From: Hyphomicrobiales bacterium
Lineage (GTDB): Bacteria; Pseudomonadota; Alphaproteobacteria; Rhizobiales; Beijerinckiaceae
Direction of reading: 5' to 3'
DNA: 49,948 nt
Assembly (NCBI GenBank): GCA_019246665.1
Contig: JAFAQA010000033.1
Span: forward strand, 1 to 49,948
Below, piece by piece: positions 10,710 to 22,531 of the stretch. The first letter of the stretch is position 1. Every line of letters starts with the position of its first letter. The notes beneath the pieces were generated by a model. The model was not told the DNA's origin. It searched no databases and worked only from the letters and a program-made list of their open reading frames with translations. Both the position numbers and the translations under genes were made by a program.

Positions 10710-11180
10710 CTAAGTTCTGGATTTGAACAGCACGTGCGCTGCGAACGCACGACGATCCTTGATGGCAGTCCGGTTAAAACGACTGATAATGTTGTTAACA
10801 ACTTCAATGTCTGCCTGCACAGCTGACTTGTACACACGCTCCATCGGATCGTAGTCGGCTTGATGCCGCTTGCCCTGCATTACAATAAATTGACCAGCAA
10901 ATTCTTGGATGTCCTTGGGGAAGAGGTTGATTTTTGACGTACTATTACAGGCTGATTTCGCTGCTCCGTGTTCGAGTGAACGGTAGACCTGATGCCAAGC
11001 GGGGTTAGATCGATCCGCACCCTTGCCGCCGATCAGAAGATCGGCGCAGCACCGAGCCAGCAAGTGAAACATGGCGTAATAGGTGGTGCTCACCGCCCGG
11101 CGTAAATGGGCCTGGGCCGGTTTACCGCTTGAGGCGTTTACGAGTGACTCCGCGACCCTTAGAAAATCACGAGGTTGCAA
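10710..11180 (-). CDS. HEPN-domain protein, putative toxin/RNase component
   Basis: LRRAVSTTYYAMFHLLARCCADLLIG helix typical of HEPN proteins; C-terminal RRAFAAH fits the HEPN R-x4-6-H motif. Confidence 0.65.
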   Translation of the reverse strand: MQPRDFLRVAESLVNASSGKPAQAHLRRAVSTTYYAMFHLLARCCADLLIGGKGADRSNPAWHQVYRSLEHGAAKSACNSTSKINLFPKDIQEFAGQFIVMQGKRHQADYDPMERVYKSAVQADIEVVNNIISRFNRTAIKDRRAFAAHVLFKSRT

Positions 11181-11466
11181 GCTTCGCAGCCCTCGCCTCT
11201 GTGTTGGAAATATAGGAGATCAGAGGAAAGGCTTGTTCGCCGATCCTAGCAAGCTTGGGCCTGAGGCGCCGCACGGCGCTCGACATAGTCAAGATCTCTT
11301 GCTCCTTGGGTAGACCCTCTAGAATAACCTTGATCAAGAGCACGGGGTCGCCGTCCCTGTCCACGCCAGTTTGGACAAGAACATTCTCAATTGTAACGTT
11401 TTCGAAGCCATGGCGAAGCGTATCTCTCACAATGGCTTTGATATTTTTTTCCTTGGCCGCGCGCAT
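11167..11466 (-). CDS. Small uncharacterised protein upstream of and overlapping the HEPN gene (candidate antitoxin/partner)
   Basis: 99 aa from MRAAKEKNIKAIV; GVDRDGDPVLLIKVILEG core; last 14 nt overlap the HEPN start. Confidence 0.6.
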   Translation of the reverse strand: MRAAKEKNIKAIVRDTLRHGFENVTIENVLVQTGVDRDGDPVLLIKVILEGLPKEQEILTMSSAVRRLRPKLARIGEQAFPLISYISNTEARAAKLATS

Positions 11467-11660
11467 GTGATCAGTGCTCCGCCCTCCATGAGGAACGTAA
11501 GGAACGCAGATTCGATTGACAAGCTGCAAAAAATGGCCGCCACCCGGCGCATTCAGGAGACCTCCGCGAGCCTTGGTTCACGGCCGCCTCTGCCTTATAA
11601 GCTCGAGCGTTCAGCATCCCTTGCGATGATAGCGCCGTTCCAGCCCAGCCGGAGACCTTG

Positions 11661-12407
11661 ATGGCCGGTCATTCCCAGTTCAAGAACATCATGCACCGCA
11701 AGGGCAAGCAGGACGCCATGCGCGCCAAGCTCTTCGCGAAGCTCGCCCGCGAGATCACCGTCGCGGCGAAGATCGGCCAGGCCGACCCTGCGTTCAACCC
11801 ACGCCTTCGTCTCGCCATCCAGGCGGCGCGCGCCGAGAACATGCCGAAGGACAATATCGAGCGTGCCGTGAAGAAAGCGCAAGGCGGTGATGCGGAGAAT
11901 TACGACGAGGTCCGTTACGAAGGCTACGGACCTGGCGGCGTCGCATTGATCGTCGAGGCCTTGACGGATAATCGCAACCGCACCGCCTCCGAGATCCGCT
12001 CCTATTTCACCAAGAGCGGCGGCAACCTCGCCGAGACCGGCGCCGTCTCCTTCATGTTCCAGCGCATCGGCCTCGTCGAATATGACCCCAAGGTCGCGAG
12101 CGAAGAAGCAATGCTCGAGGCCGCCATTGAAGCCGGCGCGAGCGACGTCTCCTCGACGGAAGACGGGCACGAGATCATCTGCGCGGCCGAGGACCTCGCC
12201 GAGACCGCGAAGGCGCTGGAAGCGAAATTCGGGCCGCCCCGCAAGGCGACCCTGGCTTGGCGCCCGCAAAACTCCATCGCAGTCGATGACGAGAGCGGCG
12301 AGAAGCTGATCCGGCTCGTCGACACCCTCGAGGACAATGACGACGTGCAGAAGGTCTATGCGAATTTCGAGATTTCAGACGCGCTGCTGGCGAAGATGGA
12401 GGGGTAA
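11661..12407 (+). CDS. yebC: YebC/PmpR family DNA-binding transcriptional regulator
   Basis: [39 protein letters not shown]...[19 protein letters not shown]. Confidence 0.96.
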   Translation: MAGHSQFKNIMHRKGKQDAMRAKLFAKLAREITVAAKIGQADPAFNPRLRLAIQAARAENMPKDNIERAVKKAQGGDAENYDEVRYEGYGPGGVALIVEALTDNRNRTASEIRSYFTKSGGNLAETGAVSFMFQRIGLVEYDPKVASEEAMLEAAIEAGASDVSSTEDGHEIICAAEDLAETAKALEAKFGPPRKATLAWRPQNSIAVDDESGEKLIRLVDTLEDNDDVQKVYANFEISDALLAKMEG

Positions 12408-12408
12408 G

Positions 12409-12894
12409 CTGCCTGATCTGCGCCTGATCGGCCTCGACCCCGGCTTGCGGCGGACCGGCTGGGGCGTGATCGCGGTCGAGGGGTCTCGGCTTTCCTTCAT
12501 CGCTTGCGGGGTTATCAAGAGCAACGAGAAGCGCTCGCTCGCCGAAAGGCTCTTGCAATTGCATGAGGGCCTGAGCGCAATCATCGCCGAGCATGCCCCG
12601 CGCGAGGCCGCCGTCGAAGAGACCTTCGTCAGCAAGGATGCGCGCGCCACGCTCAAGCTCGGCCATGCCCGCGGTGTCGCACTCCTCGCCCCGGCGCTGC
12701 TCGGGCTTCCAGTCGCAGAATATGCGGCAAACCTCATCAAGAAGACCGTCGTTGGCGTCGGCCATGCCGAAAAGCAGCAAGTCGAGGCGATGATTCGCCT
12801 CTTGCTCCCACAGGCCGATCCGCGCGCTGCCGACGCTGCCGACGCGCTCGCGGTCGCGATCACTCACGCCCATCACCGAGGCCGACTCGCCTGA
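12409..12894 (+). CDS. ruvC: Crossover junction endodeoxyribonuclease RuvC (start uncertain, possibly CTG)
   Basis: [22 protein letters not shown]...[23 protein letters not shown]...[32 protein letters not shown]. Confidence 0.93.
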   Translation: MPDLRLIGLDPGLRRTGWGVIAVEGSRLSFIACGVIKSNEKRSLAERLLQLHEGLSAIIAEHAPREAAVEETFVSKDARATLKLGHARGVALLAPALLGLPVAEYAANLIKKTVVGVGHAEKQQVEAMIRLLLPQADPRAADAADALAVAITHAHHRGRLA

Positions 12895-13013
12895 GGCATC
12901 GCGCGCGAACGGGACGGCCGTCTGATAAGGATCCGGGTCAAACGCATCCGGCTCGCCTTCGCGGCACGAAATCCGCTATGAGCAAAGCGTAATAGACGCT
13001 GCGGGACACGTGC

Positions 13014-13634
13014 ATGATCGGCAAGCTCAGAGGTTTCGTCGACAGCTATGGCGAGGACGCCGTCATCCTCGACGTGGGCGGCGTCGGTTACCTCGTCCAT
13101 TGTTCCGGGCGCAGCCTCCAGGCCTTGCCCAGAGCCGGAGAAGAAGCCTCGCTCTTGATCGAGACGCAGGTGCGCGAGGATGCCATCCGTCTCTTTGGCT
13201 TTCGCGACGAAGCGGAGCGGGAATGGTTTCGTCTTTTGCAAACCGTGCAGGGTGTGGGCGCAAAGGTCGCGCTCGCTATTCTTTCGACTCTCGATCCGGG
13301 CGAGCTCGCGACCGCCGTCGCGAGCCGGGACAAATCGCAGCTTCAACGTGCGTCGGGCGTGGGCGGCAGGCTCGCCGAGCGGCTCGTGACCGAGCTCAAG
13401 GACAAGGCGCCAGCCTTCGCGCCGATCGACCCGCTCGTCGCGCGGCTCGCGGGCGCGGTCGAGGCCAAGGCCGGCCTGCCGCAGCCGGTCGCCGATGCGA
13501 TCTCTGCCCTCACCAACCTCGGCTACGCACCGCCGCAGGCGAGCGCCGCGATCGCGGCCGCGCTCAAGAGCGCGGGCGAGAATCCGGCAGCATCGCAGCT
13601 CATCAGGCTCGGGTTGAGGGAACTTGCTCGATGA
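13014..13634 (+). CDS. ruvA: Holliday junction DNA helicase subunit RuvA
   Basis: [31 protein letters not shown]...[18 protein letters not shown]. Confidence 0.96.
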   Translation: MIGKLRGFVDSYGEDAVILDVGGVGYLVHCSGRSLQALPRAGEEASLLIETQVREDAIRLFGFRDEAEREWFRLLQTVQGVGAKVALAILSTLDPGELATAVASRDKSQLQRASGVGGRLAERLVTELKDKAPAFAPIDPLVARLAGAVEAKAGLPQPVADAISALTNLGYAPPQASAAIAAALKSAGENPAASQLIRLGLRELAR

Positions 13635-14296
13635 GGGACGAGCCCTTGCGCTCCAGATACACCTTGCCGGCTTTCGATCCGGGCTTTCGCGCGGGACTGC
13701 TCGAGCTTTTCAGATGGCGCCGCGATGTTCGCCATTTTCAGCGAACGCCGCTCCCGAGCGGCACGCTGCAGCGCCTCCTCGAGATCGCCTGCCTCGCGCC
13801 ATCGGTCGGCCTCAGCCAACCCTGGCGTTTCGTCATCGTCGAGGATGAGGCAAGGAGGGCGTCGATCCGCGCATGTTTCGAGGCTTGCAACTCGCAAGCG
13901 CTGCGCGATCAACAACCCGGGAAAGCGCGCCTCTACGCACGCCTCAAGCTCGCCGGTCTTGCGGAGGCTCCCGTCCAGGTCGCCGTTTTTACCGACCGGG
14001 AAACGCTGCAGGGCCATGGTCTCGGGCGCCGCACCATGCCGGAAATGATCGAATATTCGGGCGTGATCGCGATCCATACCTTGTGGCTCGCGGCACGGGC
14101 TGAAGGTATCGGCGTCGGATGGGTGTCGATTCTCGACCCTTCGCGCATCGCGGCGATCCTCGACACGCCACCGAAGTGGAAGCTGATCGGCTATTTATGC
14201 ATCGGCTATCCCGAAGAGGAATGCGAGACGCCGGAACTCGAACGTCAAGGCTGGGAGCAGCGAAGCTCGCCAGCCTCGACCATCATCACGCGGTAA
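13631..14296 (+). CDS. bluB: 5,6-dimethylbenzimidazole synthase BluB
   Basis: [44 protein letters not shown]...[39 protein letters not shown] overlap with ruvA. Confidence 0.9.
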   Translation: MRDEPLRSRYTLPAFDPGFRAGLLELFRWRRDVRHFQRTPLPSGTLQRLLEIACLAPSVGLSQPWRFVIVEDEARRASIRACFEACNSQALRDQQPGKARLYARLKLAGLAEAPVQVAVFTDRETLQGHGLGRRTMPEMIEYSGVIAIHTLWLAARAEGIGVGWVSILDPSRIAAILDTPPKWKLIGYLCIGYPEEECETPELERQGWEQRSSPASTIITR

Positions 14297-14298
14297 AT

Positions 14299-16221
<1,923 letters not shown>

Positions 16222-16362
16222 CGCTTCACTTATGTTCTAGCGCGATGCTCCAGCCGCGTTCACGAGGGCCGATCACAACCGAAGCAATAATAATGTAGGG
16301 GCGAGATGCTGTCTTTCCAAGCCAATATCGCCGAGGGAGCGACCATAGAGCCAAATCGCCCC

Positions 16363-17574
16363 TCAAACCAGCGCCGATAACGCAATAGAGTTACCCTGAT
16401 TTGCCTGGGAAGCCTTGCGGCACCGAGCCGGAAGAGCGGGCTTGGGAACGCCCCCCTCACGCTTCCGGCCACGGCGGCGCTCAGCTTCGCGGCGCAGCCG
16501 CAGACCTTGTGCGCCATCATATGCCAAAAGAGCACCGCCGAGGGTGCGTTTCAGCGTCTTCCGCGCTCTGAAGGCGGTGGACAGAGCGTCGAGGAAGGCC
16601 TCGGCCCGCTCGAGCCGGATCGGGCTCGCATGTTCGCCCGTGACCCTCCTCAAGGCCTGCAGCAAAATTCGCAACGTCATCTCGCGCGGCTCGCGAGGCA
16701 CGATGCGCTCCATGTCGAGGATAAGACCATCATCGCCATCCTCGATACAGGCAGCCGTAAAAGCCGCCTCTGCTTTCAAGTGGAGCGCCTCCTCGGCAGA
16801 TGCGGCGCGCTCTGCCAGCTTTGCAAGCCTCTCCGCGGTGAGGCCCTCTCTTGCCAATGCCGGCGCGAGGCGGCGCCAGCGCGCGCGCGCAAAGCGCGGA
16901 TCTTGATTGGACGGATCATCGACGAAGGGCCAGCGATGGGCACGGCAGGTGGCGAGGAGTCGCGCCTTCGGAACGCCGAGAAATGGCCGCGCATGGACGA
17001 GCCCGCGCCGTTCAGAGAAAGCTCGCATGCCGGCGAGCCCGGCAATCCCGGAACCGCGCGCCATCCGCATCAGCACCGTTTCGGCTTGATCGTCGAGCGT
17101 GTGGGCTGTGATCAGGTGGGTCGCCCCGATTTCCCGCGCCCTGGCATCGAGCAAGGCGTAGCGCGCGCTCCGCGCCCGCTCCTGGATTCGTGCCGAGGGC
17201 TTTCGCCCTTCCCAGCTCAGAACGGTGTGCGCGACGCCGCATTCGCGCGCCCAGGCGCCAACCCTTTCAGCCTCGGTGCGTGAATTCTCTCGCAAGCCGT
17301 GATCCACCGTAGCGGCATGGAGCTCGGTCACAGATTCGACCTTCGCGGCCAGGGAGGAAAGCCGCATCAGGGCGATGGAATCGGGCCCTCCCGAGACGGC
17401 GAGCAGAATGCGAGGCGCGGAGCCGAGGAGAGGCAAGAGAAGCGCTCTCGCCTCATCAAGGTCGATCTGACGATGCCTCGCCTCGTGCCGATTCGACGCA
17501 TTGTCCGCCGTTGCCGGCCACGTTTCGCCAGCCGTGGCCTTTCGGCCCTTTCCCGCCTTGCTCAGCTCGGACAT
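16363..17574 (-). CDS. tilS: tRNA(Ile)-lysidine synthase TilS
   Basis: ILLAVSGGPDSIALM PP-loop; HTLDDQAETVLMRMARGSGIAGLAGM. Confidence 0.95.
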   Translation of the reverse strand: MSELSKAGKGRKATAGETWPATADNASNRHEARHRQIDLDEARALLLPLLGSAPRILLAVSGGPDSIALMRLSSLAAKVESVTELHAATVDHGLRENSRTEAERVGAWARECGVAHTVLSWEGRKPSARIQERARSARYALLDARAREIGATHLITAHTLDDQAETVLMRMARGSGIAGLAGMRAFSERRGLVHARPFLGVPKARLLATCRAHRWPFVDDPSNQDPRFARARWRRLAPALAREGLTAERLAKLAERAASAEEALHLKAEAAFTAACIEDGDDGLILDMERIVPREPREMTLRILLQALRRVTGEHASPIRLERAEAFLDALSTAFRARKTLKRTLGGALLAYDGAQGLRLRREAERRRGRKREGGVPKPALPARCRKASQANQGNSIALSALV

Positions 17575-18569
17575 TTGGCGCGCTGCTGCTCGCGCTGCAC
17601 ATCCTTCAGCAGAGCCGCACGCGCCGAAGGGTATTTCCGCCCGACCTCGGCGAACGTGGCGCAGGCCTGGTCATTGGCGCCGAGCCCCCGCAAGGAGACG
17701 CCGAGCTTGAACATGCTGTCCGGCCCCTTCGGCGAGGTGCCGTAGCTCGTCGTGATCTTCAGGAACTGCTCGGCGGCATCTCGATAGCGCGCCCGCTGAA
17801 GATAGCTTTCGCCAAGCCAATAGGTGGCATCGGGCGTGAGCTTCGACCGCGGATGAGATTGCAAGAAGCTGCGAAACCCCATCTCGGCCTGCTCGAATTG
17901 ATGCTGCTGGATGTAGGTGTAGGCGTTGTCGAAATCCGAACGAGCCGAATCGGTGCCCGTCGCGGCCATCGAGGTTTCGGCCTGGCGCGGCTGCCCCTGC
18001 GGCGCGCCCGGGGGATTGCCGATGCCAGCGATGTCGAGTGGGGTAGCCGGATCGCCCGGGACCCCGTCCGGCTGCTCCATGATCGGCCCCGGAACGGCGG
18101 AGCGCCGCATCGGCGGGGGTGCCGCGCTTTCCGGGGAGCCGAGTGGCCTGGGCGCACCCGGAGCGCCGGGATCAGCCTCGGGATTGAAGACGTCACCGCG
18201 GGTCGCCACGCGAGGCCCGGGCGTTGCGGGACCCGCAGCCACCGGGGGCGGGACGGGAGGCGCCGTCACGATCTGACGGGGCGGCGGATTGTCGTGGACC
18301 GGCGGCGCGTGGGAAGCCGTCGCCGGACCCGTCCCCTTGCCGTTATCCTGAAAACGGAATTCCGTATCTTCCTGGAAACGCTTGAGCTGGTCACGCAGCT
18401 GCTGGTTCTGGAATTGCAGCTCCTCGATCTTCCCGGACATCTGGCGCATTTGCGCCTCGAGCTGCGACAAGCGGACGACCACATCCGCTTCGTCCTGGGC
18501 CCGTGCCGGAACAGCAAGAAGTCCGAGCGCCGCAGCGAGAATTGCAACCAACGTCACGGGACGCATCAT
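17562..18569 (-). CDS. cpoB: Tol-Pal system protein CpoB/YbgF
   Basis: Signal peptide, coiled-coil LSQLEAQMRQMSGKIEELQFQNQQL, Pro-rich linker, C-terminal TPR (YWLGESYLQRARYRDAAEQFLK). Confidence 0.92.
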   Translation of the reverse strand: MMRPVTLVAILAAALGLLAVPARAQDEADVVVRLSQLEAQMRQMSGKIEELQFQNQQLRDQLKRFQEDTEFRFQDNGKGTGPATASHAPPVHDNPPPRQIVTAPPVPPPVAAGPATPGPRVATRGDVFNPEADPGAPGAPRPLGSPESAAPPPMRRSAVPGPIMEQPDGVPGDPATPLDIAGIGNPPGAPQGQPRQAETSMAATGTDSARSDFDNAYTYIQQHQFEQAEMGFRSFLQSHPRSKLTPDATYWLGESYLQRARYRDAAEQFLKITTSYGTSPKGPDSMFKLGVSLRGLGANDQACATFAEVGRKYPSARAALLKDVQREQQRAKCPS

Positions 18570-18634
18570 GGCGCAGTAGCCCCTTAATCGAAAGCAGAGC
18601 ATGCTGCCATCATCATGCTCAAAGTCACTGGCGG

Positions 18635-18682
18635 GGCATGACCTTTTCGGAAAAAGTGGATTCCACTCTTCCGGATCATGCC
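18635..18682. repeat. Imperfect palindromic intergenic repeat (ggcatgacc...ggatcatgcc)
   Basis: ggcatgaccttttcggaaaaagtggattccactcttccggatcatgcc; inverted ends, same architecture as 24380-24424. Confidence 0.7.
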
Positions 18683-18820
18683 TCAAGCCGCGCCGCACCG
18701 AAACCATTCTTGGCTTGGGGCGTGGCTCGACGCCAGATTAACCGGCAGCGCGGCAGGAATCAGGCGGCTCGACGACGGAAAGCCGGCGAGCGCGAAAGAG
18801 AGCGCCGACGTGCGCCCCGC

Positions 18821-19318
18821 TCAGGACGCAGGAGCGCCGGAAAGGACTGTAACGGCGCGGCGATTCTGCGACCAGCACGAAATGTCGTCGCAAGTCGCAA
18901 CCGGGCGCTCCTTCCCGTAAGAGACCGTGCGCATGCGCGAGGCCGAAATCCCTTTCGAGACCAAGTAGTCATGCGTGGCTTGTGCGCGTCTTGCACCGAG
19001 CGCGAAATTGTATTCGCGCGTGCCGCGCTCATCCGCATGGCCTTCGATGGTGAACGAGTAATTGGCATAGCGGGAGAGCCAAGCGGCCTGCTTGCTCAGG
19101 GTCGCCTGGGCGGTCGGCGTCAGCTCCGAAGAATCGGTCTCGAAGAAGATGCGGTCCCCGACATTGGCGGCGAAATCCTGCTGGCTGCCGGGCGCGCCCG
19201 CGCCGGCCCCGAACTGGCCCGCCTCATCGCCGTTCTTGGCGCATGCGGACGCAGCGAGTGCCGCCGCGACGACAAGCGCAAATTTCACGGCGCGAGCCGA
19301 GACGGGTAGATGAAACAT
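18821..19318 (-). CDS. pal: Peptidoglycan-associated lipoprotein Pal
   Basis: Lipobox region AASACAKN; OmpA-like domain ANYSFTIEGHADERGTREYNFALGARRAQATHDYLVSKG. Confidence 0.96.
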   Translation of the reverse strand: MFHLPVSARAVKFALVVAAALAASACAKNGDEAGQFGAGAGAPGSQQDFAANVGDRIFFETDSSELTPTAQATLSKQAAWLSRYANYSFTIEGHADERGTREYNFALGARRAQATHDYLVSKGISASRMRTVSYGKERPVATCDDISCWSQNRRAVTVLSGAPAS

Positions 19319-19604
19319 GCCGGACCTCCGGATTCAAGGAACGCAACAATCGGGCCTCACATAGCCGGTGCCGGTTAAGCCAAGGTTCCATCAACCTTGA
19401 TGAGAGCTTAGGCCGATGCCGAAAATGCTTTTGAAGCGCTAAACTTGGCCTCAGGGTAAACGGGTGGTGAATGGCAAATTTGGGGCGCGGCTGAGCAAGT
19501 GATCGTAAATCTTGAGCTATCACGCGAATGTGCTTGCCGACGTTTGATCCCCAACATGCGCGTTGATCGCGCCCGCCGCATCACAACGCCCCCGCCTCCT
19601 CCTA

Positions 19605-20903
19605 TCAGCTGAGGAGTGGGCTCCAGGCCGGGTCCGAGCCGAAGCTCGGGGTTGGCACCGCGATGTCCACGCGACCCGTGACATCGGCCATGAAGATTTT
19701 CGCGCCGCCCTGGTCGCGGAAAAACATCAGATACCGCCCGTTCGGCGCCCAGGTCGGCCCCTCATTGTGGAAGCCCTCGGTCAAAATGCGCTCACCCGAG
19801 CCGTCCGGCTTCATGACGCCGATGCCGAACGAATTGGCCGTCTGTCGCGTGAAGGCGATGTAATCGCCCTTCGGCGACCAGACCGGCGTCGAATATCGAC
19901 CTTGCCCGAAGGAGATGCGGCGCGCCGAGCCTCCGCTCGCTGCCATCACGTAAAGCTGCTGCGCGCCGCCGCGATCGCTTTCGAAGACGATCTGCGTCCC
20001 GTCAGGCGAGTAGGACGGTGAGGTGTCGATCGCGCTGGTGTCGGTGAGACGGGTCGTCGCTCGCGAGCGAAGGTCCATGGTGTAGATATTGGCATTGCCG
20101 CTTTGCTCGAGGCTCATCACCACGCGCTCACCATCGGGCGAGAAGCGGGGCGAGAAGGTCATTCCCGGAAAGTTTCCAACGATTTCGCGCTGGCCCGTTT
20201 CGATATTGAGGAGGCGCACGCTCGCATCGCCGTTCGGCGCGAAGGCCATATAGGTGACCTCCTGGCTCGAGGGCGAGAATCGCGGCGTCACGACGAGCTC
20301 ATTGCCTTCGGTGAGGTAGCGCACATTCGCGCCGTCCTGGTCCATGAGCGCGAGGCGCTTGCGGCGCGCCTGTTTCGGTCCCGTCTCGTCGACATAAACG
20401 ATACGCGAATCGAAAAATCCGCCAGCACCCGTGATCTTCGAATAGATCGCATCCGCGATCAGGTGAGCGACGCGCCGCCAGTTATTGGCGTCGGTCGTGT
20501 ATTGTTGACCGGTCGCCTGCTCGCCTGATGCGACGTCCCACAATCGAAACTCCGCGTGCATCCGCGCCGAATCGCGCTGCACGCGCCCGGTGACCAGGGC
20601 TTGCGCATTGATGGCCCGCCAGGAATCGAATTGCGGCATCACATTGGGCGAGACCGCCTTGTCGATAAAGGCTCTCTTGTCGATCGGCGCGAAGACGCCC
20701 GAGCGCTGCAGATCATTGGCGATGACCGCCGCGACGCGAGCCCCGAGATCACCTTCCCCTTGCAGATCGGGGATCGCGATCGGCATCGGCTGGAAGTTGG
20801 CACGATCGAGCGAAACGACAAGTTCCGCTCGCGCCGTTGCGGCTATGAGCGGCGTCGCCGCAAGGCCGAATGCGAGGGAACGGCGGGAAATGCGTTTGTT
20901 CAT
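19605..20903 (-). CDS. tolB: Tol-Pal system translocation protein TolB
   Basis: Signal peptide and beta-propeller repeats ([24 protein letters not shown]). Confidence 0.96.
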   Translation of the reverse strand: MNKRISRRSLAFGLAATPLIAATARAELVVSLDRANFQPMPIAIPDLQGEGDLGARVAAVIANDLQRSGVFAPIDKRAFIDKAVSPNVMPQFDSWRAINAQALVTGRVQRDSARMHAEFRLWDVASGEQATGQQYTTDANNWRRVAHLIADAIYSKITGAGGFFDSRIVYVDETGPKQARRKRLALMDQDGANVRYLTEGNELVVTPRFSPSSQEVTYMAFAPNGDASVRLLNIETGQREIVGNFPGMTFSPRFSPDGERVVMSLEQSGNANIYTMDLRSRATTRLTDTSAIDTSPSYSPDGTQIVFESDRGGAQQLYVMAASGGSARRISFGQGRYSTPVWSPKGDYIAFTRQTANSFGIGVMKPDGSGERILTEGFHNEGPTWAPNGRYLMFFRDQGGAKIFMADVTGRVDIAVPTPSFGSDPAWSPLLS

Positions 20904-20975
20904 GATCTGCTGCGGCTGATGAATATGCCGGTTTCGGTTAGCTGCAACTTGCGGCCCGACTGTGACGAGAAAGCC

Positions 20976-22037
20976 TCAACCCAGAGACTCGGGCGGCTCG
21001 AAGAGCGTATCCTTCCACTGGTCGAAGAACGGAAGGAATTGCGCCGGGATGCGATAAGGCGCGCAGCGCATGATGGCGCGTTGCAGCGCGCCGGCGACCG
21101 CGCGCACGCCGGGGTCTGAAGATGTGCTCGCGATTTGCGGGCGTTCCGCGAGATTGCCGTCTTCCTTGAACACGACGCGGACCACACCTTGGCGAATCTT
21201 GGTCTCGTCCATTCCGGGCGGGAGCTCGAAGCATTTTCCGACCTGATCTTTCAACAAGCCGGCGAGCGCATCGCGCATCGAAGGCGAAAGTTTGGGCGAA
21301 TTACCGGTCTGGAGCCCGAGCGAGGCCGTCTTCTGCAACTGTGCCCCGACGGAGCCCGAGGCTTGCGGCTTCTCCTTCGACACGAGCAGCTTCTCGATGG
21401 CGCTCGTGGAGAAGCTCGGCTCGCCCTTCTCCTTCGCCGGGGGCTTTGCGGGCTTCGGCTGCTCTTCGAGCTTCTTCTGCTCGAGAAGCTGAGCAATCTT
21501 GTCGAATTGCGGAGGTTGCGGCTTCGGCTTCTCGACTTCCTTCGGCAGCTCCGGCGTCTTCGCGACCTTCTGTGGCTGCGGTTTCTCAGGGGGCTTTGGA
21601 ATCTCGGCGTCGACCTTCGGCGGCTCAGGCTTTTGCGGCTCAACCGTCTTTTGCGGCTCCGGCTTCGGCTCGGGCTTCACGGGGTCCGGCGGACGCGTGG
21701 GCGGCAAGGGCGGTGCGCTCGTCGCATCGGAGATCTCGGGCGCGCGGGCGGGAGGCGTCGGCACGTCGGTCTGATCCGTGCCTTGCGTCGGCTTCAACTG
21801 CTCGGTCTCGGCGATCTTGTCGATGCGCGGCTTCGGTGTCGGCTGGACCTCTTTGGCGGTTTTCTCGCCTTTGGTCATGGCGCTGAACTGATCCGCCGTG
21901 ATGATTTCCACCGGAAGCGTCTCTTCCGCGTCCGCGAAAGGCTGCGCCGAGGAGAGACCGATAAGGCTCGCCACCAGAACCACCGCATGCGCGGTGGCGG
22001 AAAGCGGCAAGCCGGGCTCGGACCAGTCGATCTTCAC
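20976..22037 (-). CDS. tolA: TolA-like energy transducer
   Basis: N-terminal TM, long Pro/Lys/Glu-rich region, C-terminal TonB/TolA-like domain; between tolR and tolB. Confidence 0.9.
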   Translation of the reverse strand: MKIDWSEPGLPLSATAHAVVLVASLIGLSSAQPFADAEETLPVEIITADQFSAMTKGEKTAKEVQPTPKPRIDKIAETEQLKPTQGTDQTDVPTPPARAPEISDATSAPPLPPTRPPDPVKPEPKPEPQKTVEPQKPEPPKVDAEIPKPPEKPQPQKVAKTPELPKEVEKPKPQPPQFDKIAQLLEQKKLEEQPKPAKPPAKEKGEPSFSTSAIEKLLVSKEKPQASGSVGAQLQKTASLGLQTGNSPKLSPSMRDALAGLLKDQVGKCFELPPGMDETKIRQGVVRVVFKEDGNLAERPQIASTSSDPGVRAVAGALQRAIMRCAPYRIPAQFLPFFDQWKDTLFEPPESLG

Positions 22038-22049
22038 CTCAACCTGTCC

Positions 22050-22511
22050 TCAATTGCTCGGCCCCGGCTCCGGCTGCGTGACAAGCGCCACGCGCTTGTA
22101 GCCCGCCGCGGTGATCATCGACATCACCTGGGCGACGCGCCCATAACCGACCTGCTTGGCACCGCGCACATAAATGCGCTCGTCCGAACCGTTCGCCGCG
22201 ATCCCTTTGAGCGTGTCCAAGAGCGCGGCGTCATCGACGGGCTTGTCCATCAGGAACACCTTGCCGTTCTCATCGATCGAGATCGTTACCGGCTGCTTTT
22301 CCACGTTCAGCGCCTTGGCGCCGGTCTGCGGCAGATCGAGCGGCACGCCTGCGGTGAGCAATGGCGCGGTCACCATGAACACGATCAAGAGCACGAGCAT
22401 CACATCGATGAACGGCGTCATATTGATCTCGGCAATGGCCGAATGATGACGCCGGCGTCGCCTTCCCGCGCTTTTTCCGCCCGCCAGGGCCGCCGCGACC
22501 TTCCCGGCCAT
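22050..22511 (-). CDS. tolR: Tol-Pal system protein TolR
   Basis: AEINMTPFIDVMLVLLIVFMVTAPLLTAGVPLDLP (ExbD/TolR family). Confidence 0.97.
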   Translation of the reverse strand: MAGKVAAALAGGKSAGRRRRRHHSAIAEINMTPFIDVMLVLLIVFMVTAPLLTAGVPLDLPQTGAKALNVEKQPVTISIDENGKVFLMDKPVDDAALLDTLKGIAANGSDERIYVRGAKQVGYGRVAQVMSMITAAGYKRVALVTQPEPGPSN

Positions 22512-22531
22512 TGCCTCGAAACCCTCTCGCC

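Noticed and set aside
11167-11466. HEPN partner as an MNT nucleotidyltransferase antitoxin
   Set aside because: No GSxARG...DxD motif; left as an uncharacterised partner
13010-14296. 428-aa ORF covering ruvA and bluB
   Set aside because: Out-of-frame read through ruvA fused to the real bluB frame; true bluB starts at 13631
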